Below, piece by piece: positions 44,242 through 59,200 of a DNA stretch of 64,000 nt. Every line of letters begins with the position of its first letter. The stretch's first letter is position 1. Source of the DNA: Tanytarsus gracilentus. Its lineage: Eukaryota; Arthropoda; Insecta; Diptera; Chironomidae. The position numbers were made by a program, and so were the translations under genes. Where the stretch lies: positions 5,146,001 to 5,210,000 of the forward strand of contig JAXRKN010000039.1 in NCBI GenBank assembly GCA_038502055.1, in the 5' to 3' direction. Below the pieces are notes generated by a model that saw only the letters and a program-made list of their open reading frames with translations, was not told the origin of the DNA and made no database searches.

Positions 44242-47200
44242 TTCATGTTCTGCAATTGCATTCGCGACGATGTCATTTGAGAGAATATACACAGAGAAAA
44301 AAAGTTACAAATTGAGTGCTGTCGTGTTATTTCACATCAGTTATTTTTTTCCTTTGCCCTCCTGGTTGTGTGTTGTGTATACTAACTGTATAGAAGCAAG
44401 AAATAAAAATTCAGAATTGCTGATGGCATTGAGCGAACGAAAAAGCTTTCTGAGAGTGCAAACCGGATGGAGGCGAATGTATGAAAGCAGATCTAGAAAA
44501 ATTGAGTTTTAAATCCAAATTCATGTCATACTGTGTAGCACTAAGATGAAAAATTCATGAGAAATGTACATGAACATTGTATAGAAAAGAGGAGATGAAT
44601 GTATGTGAGCTGTTGATTCCTTTCTTCAAGTTTCAACTTTACCGTTGTGATTGAGCTTTAGAAATGAAGAAAAGGGTATTGAATTGTGTGAAGTTTCAAG
44701 GGATGTTAAATTTTATCAAAAAATATTTTATTCAATTTTGAACAATAATTTATTAAAATCTTCATGAGTTTCCACGCCTTTGAAAATTTCACATTTAATA
44801 AAAATCCTTCCTGGAAATTCTTTTTCCATCCAACAACAATACGACCATCACGTTGTAACAAAACATCTTTGACGCTTTCATTCGGAAGTGAAATTTATGG
44901 AAAAAGGAATAAAATGTATTGCGATTGAATGAATGTAAATTTTTCATCAAATTCCTTCTTACATTTTTTTGAGTTGAGTGAAAATTTGAAGAGAAACAAG
45001 ATGTAAATTGAGTCTCTTACAAGATTCACTTTGTATTTGTGTCTTCGAGTAGATTTTAAAGTCCCATCGCACACACACTCAACTCAACCATAAAATGCTG
45101 AACATAGAAAAATGTAGTCACATAGGATTATCAAAATTTTAGAGATTATGCTGGACTTTGTACATATTTTTACCTTTCACACAATCCACACGTCCTTTCT
45201 AGTCTAATGTTCTTCATCATTTACACTGAAAATACAGCTCAAGGGATGGACACTTTTTTGTTCCATTTAACAAAATTTTGGTTGCTTAAAATTTTTAAAA
45301 ATTAATAAAATTTATAAAAAAATTTAAAGTTTTGTGTCCACCCCTTGATGAATTTTCCAACATTGAGATTAAAGAGCCATAAAACCTTTTTTGCTTTACC
45401 AAAATCTCCCTCATGTTCTGTCTCTCAAAAAAATGTTTAAAATCACACACAAAATCAAGCCGCAAAGTATTTTTTGGGTGCCGTCGAGAGATTAAAGCAA
45501 AACCGGAAATGGAGAGAGACAGAAATGAAAATTGTCATTAAATAAATTGAAGAAAAAAAGCAAATAGGAAAAATCGCTTTCACGAGGTTGTGACAGAAAA
45601 GAAAATTGAAAAACTGTGAAATAAAAGAAGCTTTCACTCGTGTGAGAGAAGAAAAGATGAAAAATTGAAATCAAAATGACGACTTTCTTTGCTTTATTTC
45701 TAGGTGACGTGAATCAAAAGGTAAAAAAAAATGACAAATGATGAATTTTTCGATGGCAAAAAGACACTCGATAATTTCTTGAATTTTTTAATTTACTTTA
45801 ATTTTCTTTTAACGTCAGACGCTTCAAAGGAATTCATCTCAAATTTCTACTGCCTAAACCACATTTCTCATGTTCACTGAGCTTTTCATCCATTTCTTCT
45901 CTCTTAACACCACAATTTTAATTTCAGTTAGTAATTCAATTCATTACTTGAAAATTCTCTCACCACAAAACATCCTCAATTAATGTGATGAAAAGCATTC
46001 TCAAGCATGATTATAAGAGGATATAGCTGTTGTCAGTGTACTGCATCGTATACGACGAACAATGTCTTGTGGTTTGAGAAATTGTAAACTTTCCAGGGTC
46101 TGCATGCTCGCAATGCAACCTTTCCACTCTATTCTCTCTCTAGAGCACATAAAACCTGTCAATGAGTGAATAAAAATAAAAAGTTTGACATTATTTACAG
46201 GCAACAGTTTTTCTCTCGCAAACCCCAACACACAACAGAAGCACAACAATTCGCAATTCCCACAGCACTGCGAGTGAGCTTTAAAATTTCTTCCATTATG
46301 TTTATTTTACCATTTTCAGCTCCATTCTATCTCCATTGCAGACGAAAAACAGACTCTGCTAAAATGATGCTGAAATTATTTGTGAGAAAAAAATTTCTTG
46401 ATAATTTTAAAAAAGCTAAAAAACTAAAAAATTATTTCAGAAAAAAAATTAGTGTAAAATTTTCAGCCTGTCGCAAAACATTTATTTCTAAATTATGATG
46501 AAAAATTAAACTCGACATCTCAAAATGACAAAAATGAGCGACGATGATGAAAATTTTTCTCTCACTCGCAGATAAAATTTCACTCAAGACTAAATTAAAA
46601 CAAACTGTCATAATGAGAACGACTAAAAGTTTTTTTCTGCATTAAGTCACAAACAGCGAATGTTCCATTAGAGAGAACAGATGTAGAGTTTCGCAGTTAA
46701 ATATCCGTAAAACAGTATCACCGCATCACATGATTAATCTCAAGTTCATCATCATTATTTTCCTGTTATATCAATGATGGGGTGTGTGACTGTAATTTAC
46801 TCGCATGAAGTAAATAAAGAAATATGGAGGGTGCTATCGACATCATTAAGCTAGAAGGAGTATCATGTACATAATGCATAGGTGAGAGACCCTTTTCACA
46901 CTTACAATCGTAAATATGCTTCCAGAGTTAAACGTTGGTTGAAAAGATTAGAAAATTCAATTAAAAAGAATCAACAGTTACTTGAATTATATCGAATTTT
47001 ACTTTTTGGAGTTGTTAGAAAAATATCACAAAATCAATAAAATTTAAATGAATTATAAAAAAATTTTAATGGGTCAAACTACTCAAGTTCTAGATCCCTG
47101 AGTTATTTGCCCATGAACAATAATTTTTTCATCTATTAAAATCATATTTAATGCTTTAAAGTCAACTTAATAATCATCGACCTCCTGCAACTCAACACCT

Positions 47201-50200
47201 CGCGCAACCTAAAAAATTTTCTATTCAAAGAGGAGAGAATTATGTTCTCTAGCACTAGAAAATTGCTGTTGATAAAAAAGGGATGCTGCTCTCTTTTCTG
47301 TGGCTGCTGTTATCGAAAGTTTCCCTTTCCCAAACCATAAAGCTTTACATCTTGACACATGTAATAATGAAAGGTATTTTAATGCTTCATACAATGAATA
47401 AATTCAGCACATCCTGCATGCACACCCTCGTCGTACAATTCATGTATATATATGTAGATACTGTAATAATGTCATGTATCAGCGCTTGTAATGGCATCAG
47501 ATGAAATTTGTACAGTAATGTACGTGGGAGTAAAGACATGAAGGTTGCTGCCGGCAATCGAATTAAATTATTGTCGGGGACACTGCTTGTGGTAGAAGGA
47601 AAAAGAAAACATTTTTGGAGAAGGTAAATTATCGATTGGGCGTCGCGTCGGCAAGTGAATTTATGAACCAATTATTAAATGTTACTTTCCAAATATTATT
47701 TTTAATATTACAAACATTGTTTTAAAGAAAATTCAACAATTCTCTCAGAATTCATGAACATTCGGGTTTGTGTTTGCATAGTTTACAATTCACTATAACA
47801 CGCTCGTTAAATTCTCTCTCTCGTACTTAATGATGCTGACAAAATTTAATTATCAATCGATTTTCGTGCATTGAATTTTCCCATCAAGCTTTTCAATTAA
47901 CATCACATAATAATATCTTTACATTTATGACGCTGCTGAGCGTGAAAATTTGCATGCGAATTTTAATCAAATGTAAAATTCTTTCAATATTAAGGTTAAT
48001 GCTTTCGCTATAACAAGCATGTACAGGATGAAAAAGTAATCAGAGATAAAAGCTCTCAATGCCGATGGAAGGAAGAATTCTTCAAGATGTGTAACGAGTA
48101 AAAATCACTTAACAAATTAAGCCGTGAGGTATTTTGTGGAATTAATGCAGAAAGCGTTTACTGAAATTAAGTGTGAAGCTTTCGAGTCGCTAATTAAGAG
48201 TTGAGGTGGTAATTAATTAAAAATAGAGTCAGATTACTGATGAATTAATAGACTTGGGTCAAATTAGATGGTAAATACAAATTTAATTAACACCTAAAAT
48301 AATTTTTAAATAAATAAATTTACACAGAATTGAATCACAAACTTCATCCTAAAGCTACCCCACTAAACAATTTCGTAAGATTTTCTTTTCACAAGATTTG
48401 CCGAAAATAAATTTTAGGGGTCGGACTTCAATAAATTCAAATTCCTTTCACAAATTGACCTAAATGTCCGTCATGAAATAAAAAGAAGAAATATGTGAGG
48501 AAAATTTTTTTTAGAGGAGGTCGGAGTCATCTAAATTCATGGAGAAGATATGTTAATTTCATAAAATGGCATCTTTTTTTGCCTCCTCAACAAATAGAAC
48601 TTCCGAGTCTCACACTCATCACAACCACTATCAGAGTAGAGAAAAAAAAATATCCATAAATAATCCTGAAAAACCACTCGAAAAATATTGTAAGCAGAAA
48701 ATATTTACATAAAATATTGTATGAAGAGGAAAAATTTATTGTTATTTCATGTTTATCATTGGCTTTAGTCGGAGGCAACATCATCACTATAAATAAATAT
48801 ATATTTTTTCGGCTGTCGTTTGTCGGAAGTGTTTTGTGCTGTTAAACACTCACAATTTAGTCATGTGCGAAAATCGAATTGTGAGAGATTAAGAGCGTGA
48901 GCTTGTGTGACCCTTTTCTCACTTAATTAAATTTGTCTATCTTTAGTTTATCCTTTGCATAATTCCAAGCGAAGAAATTTTTATTAAAAATTGTAAAACC
49001 ATGTAAAATATTTCAACATAAAATTTACTCCTGAATATTTATTATGAAGTTCATTTTGCCGAAGACTCAATTAAAGAATTCTTTGAAAAATATTTTCGTT
49101 CAAGTATTTTCCAACCACAGCAGATATCCAATGGAAACAACAAATCCTTGAAAACAAAGATTTATCTGGTAAATAGGCGTGGAAGATTCTTTAGTGTGTG
49201 CATGCATGATGATCTCAATTTTCTTATGTATTATATTTATTTTGTTTGCTTACACTGACATGCTTAATGGAATTAATTTTTATCAAGATTAAAATTTTAG
49301 AAAATCTACGAATTAAAAATATTAGTTTTAACTTCAATTCTTACAATAAAAACCATAAAAGTCATCTCAAATCCCTTAACATGTAGATTATCCCATAAAA
49401 GCTTCAAAAAATAAATGAAAAGAACAAATAAATTATATTAATGCACATCCATTTTCGGGTTTTGTAGATTCAATCCAGAGAACATTTTTATGTAGCAGTG
49501 TGGGAGTGGAACAGACGAATTCCTCTCATAAATCTCAATATTTTCTTGACACATCTCCAACTCTAAGGAATTATTTTATGAGGGAAAACGAGTAAAAGTT
49601 TTCCATGTAGAAAAGAATTTTTTTCTCTCGAAAGTTTTAATAATGAAGTCTCTCGAATGTGAAGTCGAAGAGTGACTCTTAATAGCCGAAGAAGATTTTT
49701 TTTCTGTGATATTGAGCTAAGCAATTTATTTTCTTTTCCTACGAAATGGAGAGTCCATCAATAACACGAGAAATCACTAGATTAAAGCAACGACATCAAG
49801 AGCATTTCCATCATTTGCTGTGAGAAAATAAATTTATCAGTTAAGAAAATTTAAAATGTTAACGGAGAATTTTATTTAAAGTTTCAAAAGTTTTAAACGC
49901 TTATTAATTTCTTAAATTTAATGGAAATTCTAATTTAAATTAAAAAAACTCAAGTAATTTTTAAATCGAGCTTTTTAAATTTTTTTGATTTTTAATGAGA
50001 ATTTTCAATATTTCTTGATAGTCTCTTTCTAGCTTATGAATTTCATATGGCATGCCAGATTTTCTCATATCCTTAACCCATAATTTATGCACACATCCCT
50101 TAATATTAACTCTCATCTTCGATTTCCCTCTTTTTCCTATTTCTCATCTTGCATACACACAATATTGGGTTTTAGATGAGCCCGAGAAAAATATGTGAAG

Positions 50201-53200
50201 GTTCATTTATTCGAATTTCTTAAAGAAATAAAATATTAAATTGAGCATAGAATTATTTATTAAGATATCGAGCGAGAAAAAATGAACTGGCTTAAGACAT
50301 TCCAAAAGGGCATTGAAAGAACTCGCAATTTCTGATGAGGATCAAGACAACATCCGGCTATACCATTAAGGAGAATTTTTTCAGTCTTCATCACATCATA
50401 TCTCTATCGATTTCATCAATAATGATGTTTTTTTATTTTTCAACATCCGAAGTACTTCATGAACGTCGTCGATATTGGATTATCATAATGAATACTTCAT
50501 TCAATTCCTTCCAATTATTGAATAACTCAATTTCTAACAAAATGGGTTATGACAATGACAATTTTGAGAACATCTTCATTGGTTCAAACACAATTGTCCT
50601 TGCATAGTCATACACATGATTTTCTCCTCATCATCATCATCAAGGGAAAGCTTGAGCTTGAATATTGAATATTGAAGGGGAGATTGAAGAATATTGAAAT
50701 TTATTCATTTTCGATCCTTAAATTGAGCTGTATAAAATAATATGCCAATTTACTACAGCACTCTCTGTGGCGCAATGTAGAAAAATCTCTATTATGAAAC
50801 TTTTACAGCTTCTCGGGGAGTGGTGAATAGAAAAAGCTTGCGAGGGTTCCGAAAATTTTGTTTACAAATAGAAAAAAATGAAAATTATCTGTTTAAAATA
50901 CTTAAAGATTATTTTTGTAATTTTTTAAATCACTCGACGAAAAATTCTTCTTTTTTTCATCAATTGAATTTTTCTTCTTTATTCTTGATTTTTCCATAAA
51001 ACTGTCTCGGAAGGTTATCGATGAAATTCGCAAGATTATTCCGAACACGTTGCGGATCTTTATTGCAAATTAAAAATTACTATTCCGCCATAGTTCGATG
51101 GCACATAAAATTAACGAGCGGAAAAGACACGGTTGAGGGCTAAAGTCGAATGGCTAATTGACAGATTGGCTTTCAGCTGAGTTAAACTTTTCAGTCGATT
51201 TTAAATTTTTTAAGCTTCATTGAAATAAAATTTTCCGGCTCCACAAAAAAAGAACTTCGAGTTTAACCAAATGACAATTCGTAATTTATTTCTGCTTCAG
51301 TGGCTTTTTGGCAGGTCATTTTGCGGATTATTTGTCGTTCTTAATGATTATTACTCTCGCTTAAAATTCATAATCCATGCATAAAAGAGCTTTTTTATAG
51401 CTTTTCAACTTTCTGAAAGCGTAAAAAAGTTGATGAAGAAACTTCTCCGAATCGGTCGACTCAATAAATCGCATGTTTGCACTGTGTGATGGCAGATAAT
51501 CCACTTTTGGTCATAGAGCATCACGTACTTCACACATAAATCGAATAAAAATATATTGATCATAAAAATCACGTTTACTCGTGAATAATTTGTCAAAATG
51601 TTGACTTTTTCGATTCACGTTTAAAATAAAATGAAATGCATGAGCGCACGCTGTAACGCTGCGTCGTAATGATGACTTTTCACCCATCATGGAAGAAAAA
51701 AATTTGATTAATGGAAGGCCATGAGATCTATTTGTTTGTGGCATGTGCAGTGGTTGAGGAGGTAATCTGGTGGATTTCGGTTTAATGTATGAAGAAGAAT
51801 AAAATGGGTCAAGGAACTTTTACTGAAGTAAAAGATGATTTTACAATTTTTATTTTCATCTTCATAATATTTTTTAAAACCTTTAAAAATTCATACAAAA
51901 TTAAACTTCAAGATTATAAAATCACAACCATTTCGTCTTAAAGCTCATTAATTTATTCTGTGTCTCATCCTAATTTTATATTCAGCCCCTCATCATCCCA
52001 AAGCATCTTTAAAAGACAATTTTATCTTCTCTCGTATTATGAAAATTTTCCGGGCTTAATTTCAGCTTTTTTTAATAATAATTTTAATGGTAAAAGACAC
52101 GTTGAGCTTTCTTATGTCTGAAACCTTTATAGAATCCTCACAAAATTCAGATCAAAAATATTCCGAACTATTTGAATCATTTGCACATGTTAGAGTTTCT
52201 CATCTAACTCTCAGACATGACTAGCATCATGTCATCAATCATTCTCACTCTTTTTAAAAAATTTCCCTCTCACAGATAATAATCGATCATCACCTTCAAG
52301 TTCTACAGTACTTCATCTTCATTTTCGCCCTGAACCGTGTTGCGTGTCGCAAGTGTATGAAAAAGAATGATGCCAGCTTTATGGTAAATTGGAGGGAAAA
52401 TTAATGTCACCAAATTTATAATAAACACAAGCCCATATGTTAAAGCTCAGAAAATAAAATAAATCGCTCGAAAAATTTTGGAGCGACACAAAGATGAGAA
52501 AAATATGGAATTAAAGAGGAAAAAAACACAATTTCAACTTAATGAATATAAATGAAAGACTTAGTAAATTTCGGAAGCTTGTAAAATGCCACAGAGCAAT
52601 CCTCGGCGTTTCCTAGTTGATGCCGAATGACTTTGACTGACGGTTTGTGTGTGTGGTGGCAAAAAATGACTCAATCTCACTCAGTTTATGCTGTCGTGCG
52701 TGTGTGTGAGCTTATTTGTGCCTCAAAGCCAATTTTTGCTGAGCTAAACGAAAAAAAATTATGTGTTGAGGAGAAAAATATTTCAGAGAGATGCCACCCC
52801 TCAGTATGGAAGTCTATTAAAGCAAATATGTTTATTTTCTGCTGTAAAGAAGAAGGAGAAAACATCGAGAAGGGTTATTACATTTAATAGAAAAAGCACG
52901 CATTGTTTGTAGGGATAAAGTTCATATTATAAATTCCACACAAAATAATTTCACTCACACTCCATGATTTTGCGAATGAAACCGCAATATAATTTACATA
53001 CATAAAATATTTACTCTTGAGCCCTTTTATTAATTGCTCGCTTTACATTTGCATGCTCCAGTTGAGATGCTTTAACATGCATATTAAAGTGCGTCATTTC
53101 CTATCATTGTTATTGTGAAGAAATCCCTCCATTAAGTTAAATAGCGTGAGCGTGTGTGGAATAAAATAAAATTTTATTTCAATATTTTTTGGGTGTTAAA

Positions 53201-56200
53201 AATTTATTGAGAACAAATAAAATTATTTTTAGTTCATTTAAAATCTATTTCTGGGATTTCTCTAATTTAAAATTTAAGTTAAGCTTCATTTAATTGAGAG
53301 CAATATTTTGAAAATAAGCCAATTTATGCTAAAATAGATTTTAAATTGTGGTTGACTAATTTTACATTTTCAAAATTGCCGAATTTCAAAAGTTTTCATG
53401 GAATGCTTGTTTAAATTAATCCTCTCATTAGTAAAACCACAAAATTTTTGATCAAAAGCATTCAAAGTAAGGATGATTATGAAAAATCAATATTGATGAA
53501 GAAGAAAATTTTGCGATGAGCAACAAAAAATTATTTCAATCGTTAAAGTTTAATTCAGTTACAAAAAAAGAGTCGCTCGTAAAATATCATTTAAAATTTC
53601 ATCATCATCAAGTGAATAATTAATCAAAATATTTCCGACTCTCATTTCTCGTTAAAATCAATTTTCACCGTTTTTCTTTTTCCCTCGAATAGATTACATC
53701 AATTGAAGAAGAAGTGGGAAGGAAATTTGCGTGATGGGTGCAAAGTGAGTAAGAGAAATTGTTGTCGTGCGTCGTCGGAGCGTTGTGTCTAACAAGATGT
53801 GTCAATTTGTAAAAGCGACATTCCATCACTTGAGACGGAATTTCGGCATTCGAACCCATTTTGATGCTCAACTCTCGCTCCGACGCAATGATATTGAAAA
53901 ATGATGATTTGACAAGACGGCACTCGATCTCGTCTTTTGTATATGCTGAGTGTTTATGTCAGTGATGTTAAGAAGAGCTCCCTTGATATCTGAGTGAAAA
54001 TCCTCATGCAACAGCATGTCGAGAGAGAAAGAAAATCTTTTGACATATAAACACATTTGAGAGCAATGGATGGATTTTTTTATCTTTAACAACAGTTACA
54101 ATTTTTAAAAGTTTTCAATCCCTTGCATAAGACAATCGGATGCCTCAGATTCTTTTACCTCTCAACGTGCACACGTGTGTTAACGCAAGACCAAAGATTG
54201 AAAATAATTCTGCGTATTTTTCTCCATCAATATTGAGAGCAACATCTGTCGCTCATGCTGCGTCACAACAGACAATGACACCGCATTTAAGATGAAATTA
54301 AAGTGAGTCTTAATTTTCGCAATCTCATTTTCAATTTCCTCTCACTTGAAAAATTATACACTGCACTGATAAAAATTAATCAAGTATGAATTAATTAGCA
54401 GTTTCCGTTTAAAAACAGACGAGATAGTTTGAGAAAAATAATTAAAAATGAATTTGATTCAAATAAAGTTTTATTAACAATTTTTTAAAATAATTTAAAA
54501 ATATGTAGCACCCCAAAAGCTTTCTTGAAAATTTAAACAGCTTCAAAAATTTGGTTTTTCCACAAACATCCATTAACATCACATCACCCACCAACTAACT
54601 AACACCATTTTCAAATCTCTCATCCACCCTACGCATAAAATTCCAAAGCTAATAAGAATTCTTCTTCATTTAATCTTCATTCATTATTTGTCCACGAAAA
54701 TGCGGGAGGAAGCAAACGAGAGAAACTTTTATCAGCAAACGGTTTTACTTTCTCTCGAAATTAATTGCCTTTTCGTGTTATTCGGTCGAAAATTTAAATC
54801 TCGTCATGAAAAAAGGCTCTATCGGTGATGGAAATCGTGCGAAGAGGTTTTGAAATTAGGCTAAAATGGATTGAATGAAAATTTTTATAGGTTTAAAGTT
54901 TAACCTTGAAATTTTAATAAATTTTTAAAATAAAATTTTAAAAGATTTAAATTTTAAAAAAATTTTCAAAGCTTTAAAATTAAAATTTTAATAAAGCTCT
55001 AAATAAAAAATTTAAAAATGCTGTCAAAGCTCTAAAATTAAGCTTTCTAGCATTTGAAGCTTTTTGGTTAAATTTATTTTTCCACTAATTTTTTTTTTCA
55101 TCCTCTCATGCTAAATTAAAATTGAATTTGATGCCTTAACTTTTCCTAATTTGTATCACAAACCAAAACAAAAATTAGACCGACTAACTAACTAGCAAAC
55201 AGACACTCCCAAAGGAAAAGAGATGGAGTTGAAAAATAAGAAGACAATCGAGATTAATTAAGAAAGATAAACAAGGCCATGATTTCACTTCTTTGAGAGA
55301 ATTTTAAGAGAAAAAGTGTTTAAGAGTAAAAAAATTTGCAATGCATATCGTGTGGAGATTTTTCTCATTGGATAATTGAATTGAGGACAAAAACGAGAAA
55401 CTAATTGAAAAACTTTTTTTTATTGTGTCACTCTCTTAGTCCCTACGTGTGTGTGTACGTATAGCAAAGTCATGTCTGCATCATCAATAAATTGTGACAT
55501 GTATGTCCTTGTTTAACTCTGGAGAGTGGACGATATATTGGACATTTTTATGTCATCCGTCCTGTTACATGATTTCGATAATTAAAAGCTCTTCCATGTC
55601 CTGATGAAATTTGGACTTTTTATACCTTTGCATGGAGTGACTATGAGAATTTTAAGAAATCTTTTTTGCCACTTTAAAATTTTTTTGAGAGACTTTAATG
55701 TTATTTTATAAAAACAAAACAAAAATGTTATAATTTTTTATATGTCTGTGACCACTCTCATAACAAACATTGCATTGCTCAATTTTCTCATAACTTGCCA
55801 CACACCAAATAACCACACAGAGAGGAAGGAAGAGATGAGTTTAGCAAATGATGAGCTAGCAATTTTCTGAATGAGCTCCTTTTGAACTGCCAACAGGCAC
55901 TCTCAAATCATTCATATATATCCGAAAACAGCATGACATCTATTATGCATGCTTGTGTCCTTTAAGAGAAAGATGATACATCACGCACACACGAAAGGAC
56001 TATTAAAAATTTAAAAAACTCTATTTTATCCTTCATATCTTAAAGCTCGTGTCCTTTCTCTCGACATGCGTTTGGAATTAGAATCCTTTCGTGTGTAAAT
56101 CGATTCCTTACCTTAGGCAAAAATGTGGCAGCTTCGTGAAAAGATGGCTTTTAACCAGAAGGACAGAGTCTATAATGGTACGAAGAAATCAAGATGTTGC

Positions 56201-59200
56201 AACTTTAAAAAAGCTTTCAAAAAATTTAAGCTTTTTTAAAAAGCTTTTTGAGATCTCAATTTTGCTAAAATAATATCTCGATCTTTTTTAAAGAGTTCCA
56301 TCCGTTCATTTGGATCGTCATAAAATTGAGATAAAAGCAAAAAATACTAATAAGAAGAGCAGGAAATGAGATTACACCTCACAAACTCTCTCTCACTTCA
56401 TCCATGTGCCTTTACTGCCTGATGTGCAAGCATAAAATATCAACGTGAGGCAAAACAGATGACACAGTGCTTTTTATGCCATCCATTTTTTTCTGCACAC
56501 TTGTACACATTTTTTTACAGCATCAATTTCATTTATGACACAATCTCCCTTGCAGTTCGGTGTTCATCTCTAAACGCAATTGTTGTGATATGCAGCGGCA
56601 ACAACAAAAATATTCTGAATATTTCCATAAGCAAGGTGTGATAAAAAAATCGTATGAGAAAGAAATTCGATTTCAGAGTTCATTTTCAATATCGTGGCAG
56701 GACAGCAGTCATGGGATATCAAATAAATATGTGCATGCATGTGCGATCGATATAATATGCACAATTGAGAGGATTAAATAGAAAAATTTATTCCGCTCTC
56801 AAATAAAGTTGGGTTTCCAATGGACATGCAGAAAAAAAATTCAATTGGAAAAATTTAAATATTTGTAAGGGTAGAAGAGTGATCATGATTGGTTCAACAC
56901 GTTAAAAACAGAATTAAGAAAGTTAGAAAATATCTAAAAAAATAAAAATTTAGAACTTAAAGTTCGTCATTACAAATAATCACTGGATGACTCCGAGATA
57001 AAAAAATATGGGCTGTAATAACAATAAATGGTCATAATTATTCATCCTCATGTGACCAATTATCATTTATGGTCATTTATCCTAAAAGCCACATTTATAG
57101 CCAAAAAATTTAATTACAATTTCCAGCAATAATTTTTTGCAATTAAAAGGTTGATTTGCAAGCAGGATAAATTTCTAAACTAAAATTAATTTTTCATGGC
57201 AATTAGAAAAGCTTTTCATGAAAACTTCGTAATTAAATCTAGGTAAGTCTAGAAAATCGGTTTCATTAAAAGTTTTATTTCAATTAATGTCAAAAATATT
57301 TTCACATACCCTAAATTTGGGATCAAACGAGGGGAATTTTTCGAATTTTTGATGATGGTAGAAAGTTCTGCAATTATTAAAACATCAAAGGTAAATAATT
57401 TAAAAATACTTCACCTAAGTTTATTAACAGGATCTTAAAAGTCTTTGAAGGTTCCTAAAAATTGATTTAATGTTCATTAAAATGTTTAATTTAAATTTAC
57501 ACGAAAAAAAAACATTTTTTTTAAATACTTTATAAAATACGCATTGCATCGTAAATAATTATTCACCCCCTACAACTTTCTGTTATCATCCAATTCATTT
57601 TATTCAAATAACGTGTCGAAACGCGTAATTTATGGCCAATTTTTCATTCAAGTCGCATGCACAAAAAAGCTGTGAAATTTCTATTTTCATACCAATGAAA
57701 TTTCATAAAATGTAAATCACTTGCTGTGCGTCTCTCAATTGCTAATTAGAATAAATATTCAAAGTTTATTTTTGCATATTGATTTTACCATTTAAATTTC
57801 TCGACGATGAAAAAAATTGAATAAATTGAGGAGAGGATAAATTATGGTCGAGGGAGCAATTAAAGAATATCGAATTATGTACATTTAAAATTTTAATGGT
57901 GAGAATGTAAACACTTTTCAGATTGGCACTTTGAAACCGGAAAATATCGGATATAATCTGTGATGAAAATTTATGGCAAACGGAAGAAGACAAAATAAAT
58001 TTAAATTTAATTAAAAATCACGACGGCCGACATCATTGAAAGGAGTTACTTAACTTTTCAAATAGAGTGAGTAATTTTTTATAAAATTTAACATTAAAAC
58101 AAATTCAACACAAAATATACTCAAAGTTTAATCAACTTTAATTCGCTGAATGTCGTTCACATAAATGCGACGAAAAAAATTCAGAACAACACACGGCTCG
58201 CAGCTATGAACTAATTATTATTAATGACATTGACGATGACTCATTAGACGAATTCTCCACTCTCATTTCACTGTCTCTTTATTTATCATAACCCATAGGC
58301 ATATCCTTGTTGTCAATGCTCATTTCTATAGCATGCACAACAATTGTCGTTCCTCACTGTGCGTTGGCTTTTGAATAGGCGGAGCAATATAATTAAATTA
58401 ATGAGATATGTTTGCTGAATTTATATGGAGAGACGGAAGCTATCCATAATAAGCTGTCGCTCGATTGCAGTGTGGGTGTAAATTTTCTTCCTAATCATTA
58501 AATTCATGATGACTTCTTAGAGACTAAATTTCACAGTAAAATATTTAAATTTTATGAAATTGAAAAAAGAAAAATTTATTACTGCAACAATGAAGACATT
58601 TTCGAATGAATTCTTAGCATCTTAATTCTCCCGAATGTGCTGGCTTACTAAAAGTCATATCTTAGTTCCGCCTTAAAGATGCCAACCGATGTGTGAACAA
58701 GCGTGAAAAGAGGAAAATGGAGGAAACTTGCTTCTTGCACCTTTCACCTCGAGAGCAGCAAAAACACTCGTGTAAGCCGCACTTCGCTCCACAAATTTTG
58801 CTGGATTGTTTAAGAAGGGAATAAGATGGCAGTAAAAGTTAATCAACGACGAAAGTTTTACGCTTTACGTGGGAATAATGTGAGAGATTCTTATTTAACA
58901 GTCGGGTGAACGAGATTTTGCAAGATGAAACTTAGTGGTAAAGATAACAGCAGTAGCGTGACTTAATGCTGCAAATATTTCTGCATATAATGAGAAAGTT
59001 TATAAATTTAAGAATAATCGTCTGTGTACATGACAGTCACCTGCAGTATGGGGGAAGTGAAAATGTTTTTAAGGGTGATTTCATAAATGATGTTGAAAAA
59101 AATTATTTCATGAAAGTTCTTAATTTTACAAATAATTTTAAGTTATTCCTACACTGATTGAATTTAAAAAAAAAATATTTTTAAGTATGACGGAATGTTT

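Noticed and set aside
44027..44512. 161-codon plus-strand frame overlapping the last Dpr exon
   Set aside because: It is an alternative frame of the exon encoding VINGEHPAAMQHG; the Dpr frame has family conservation, this one does not.
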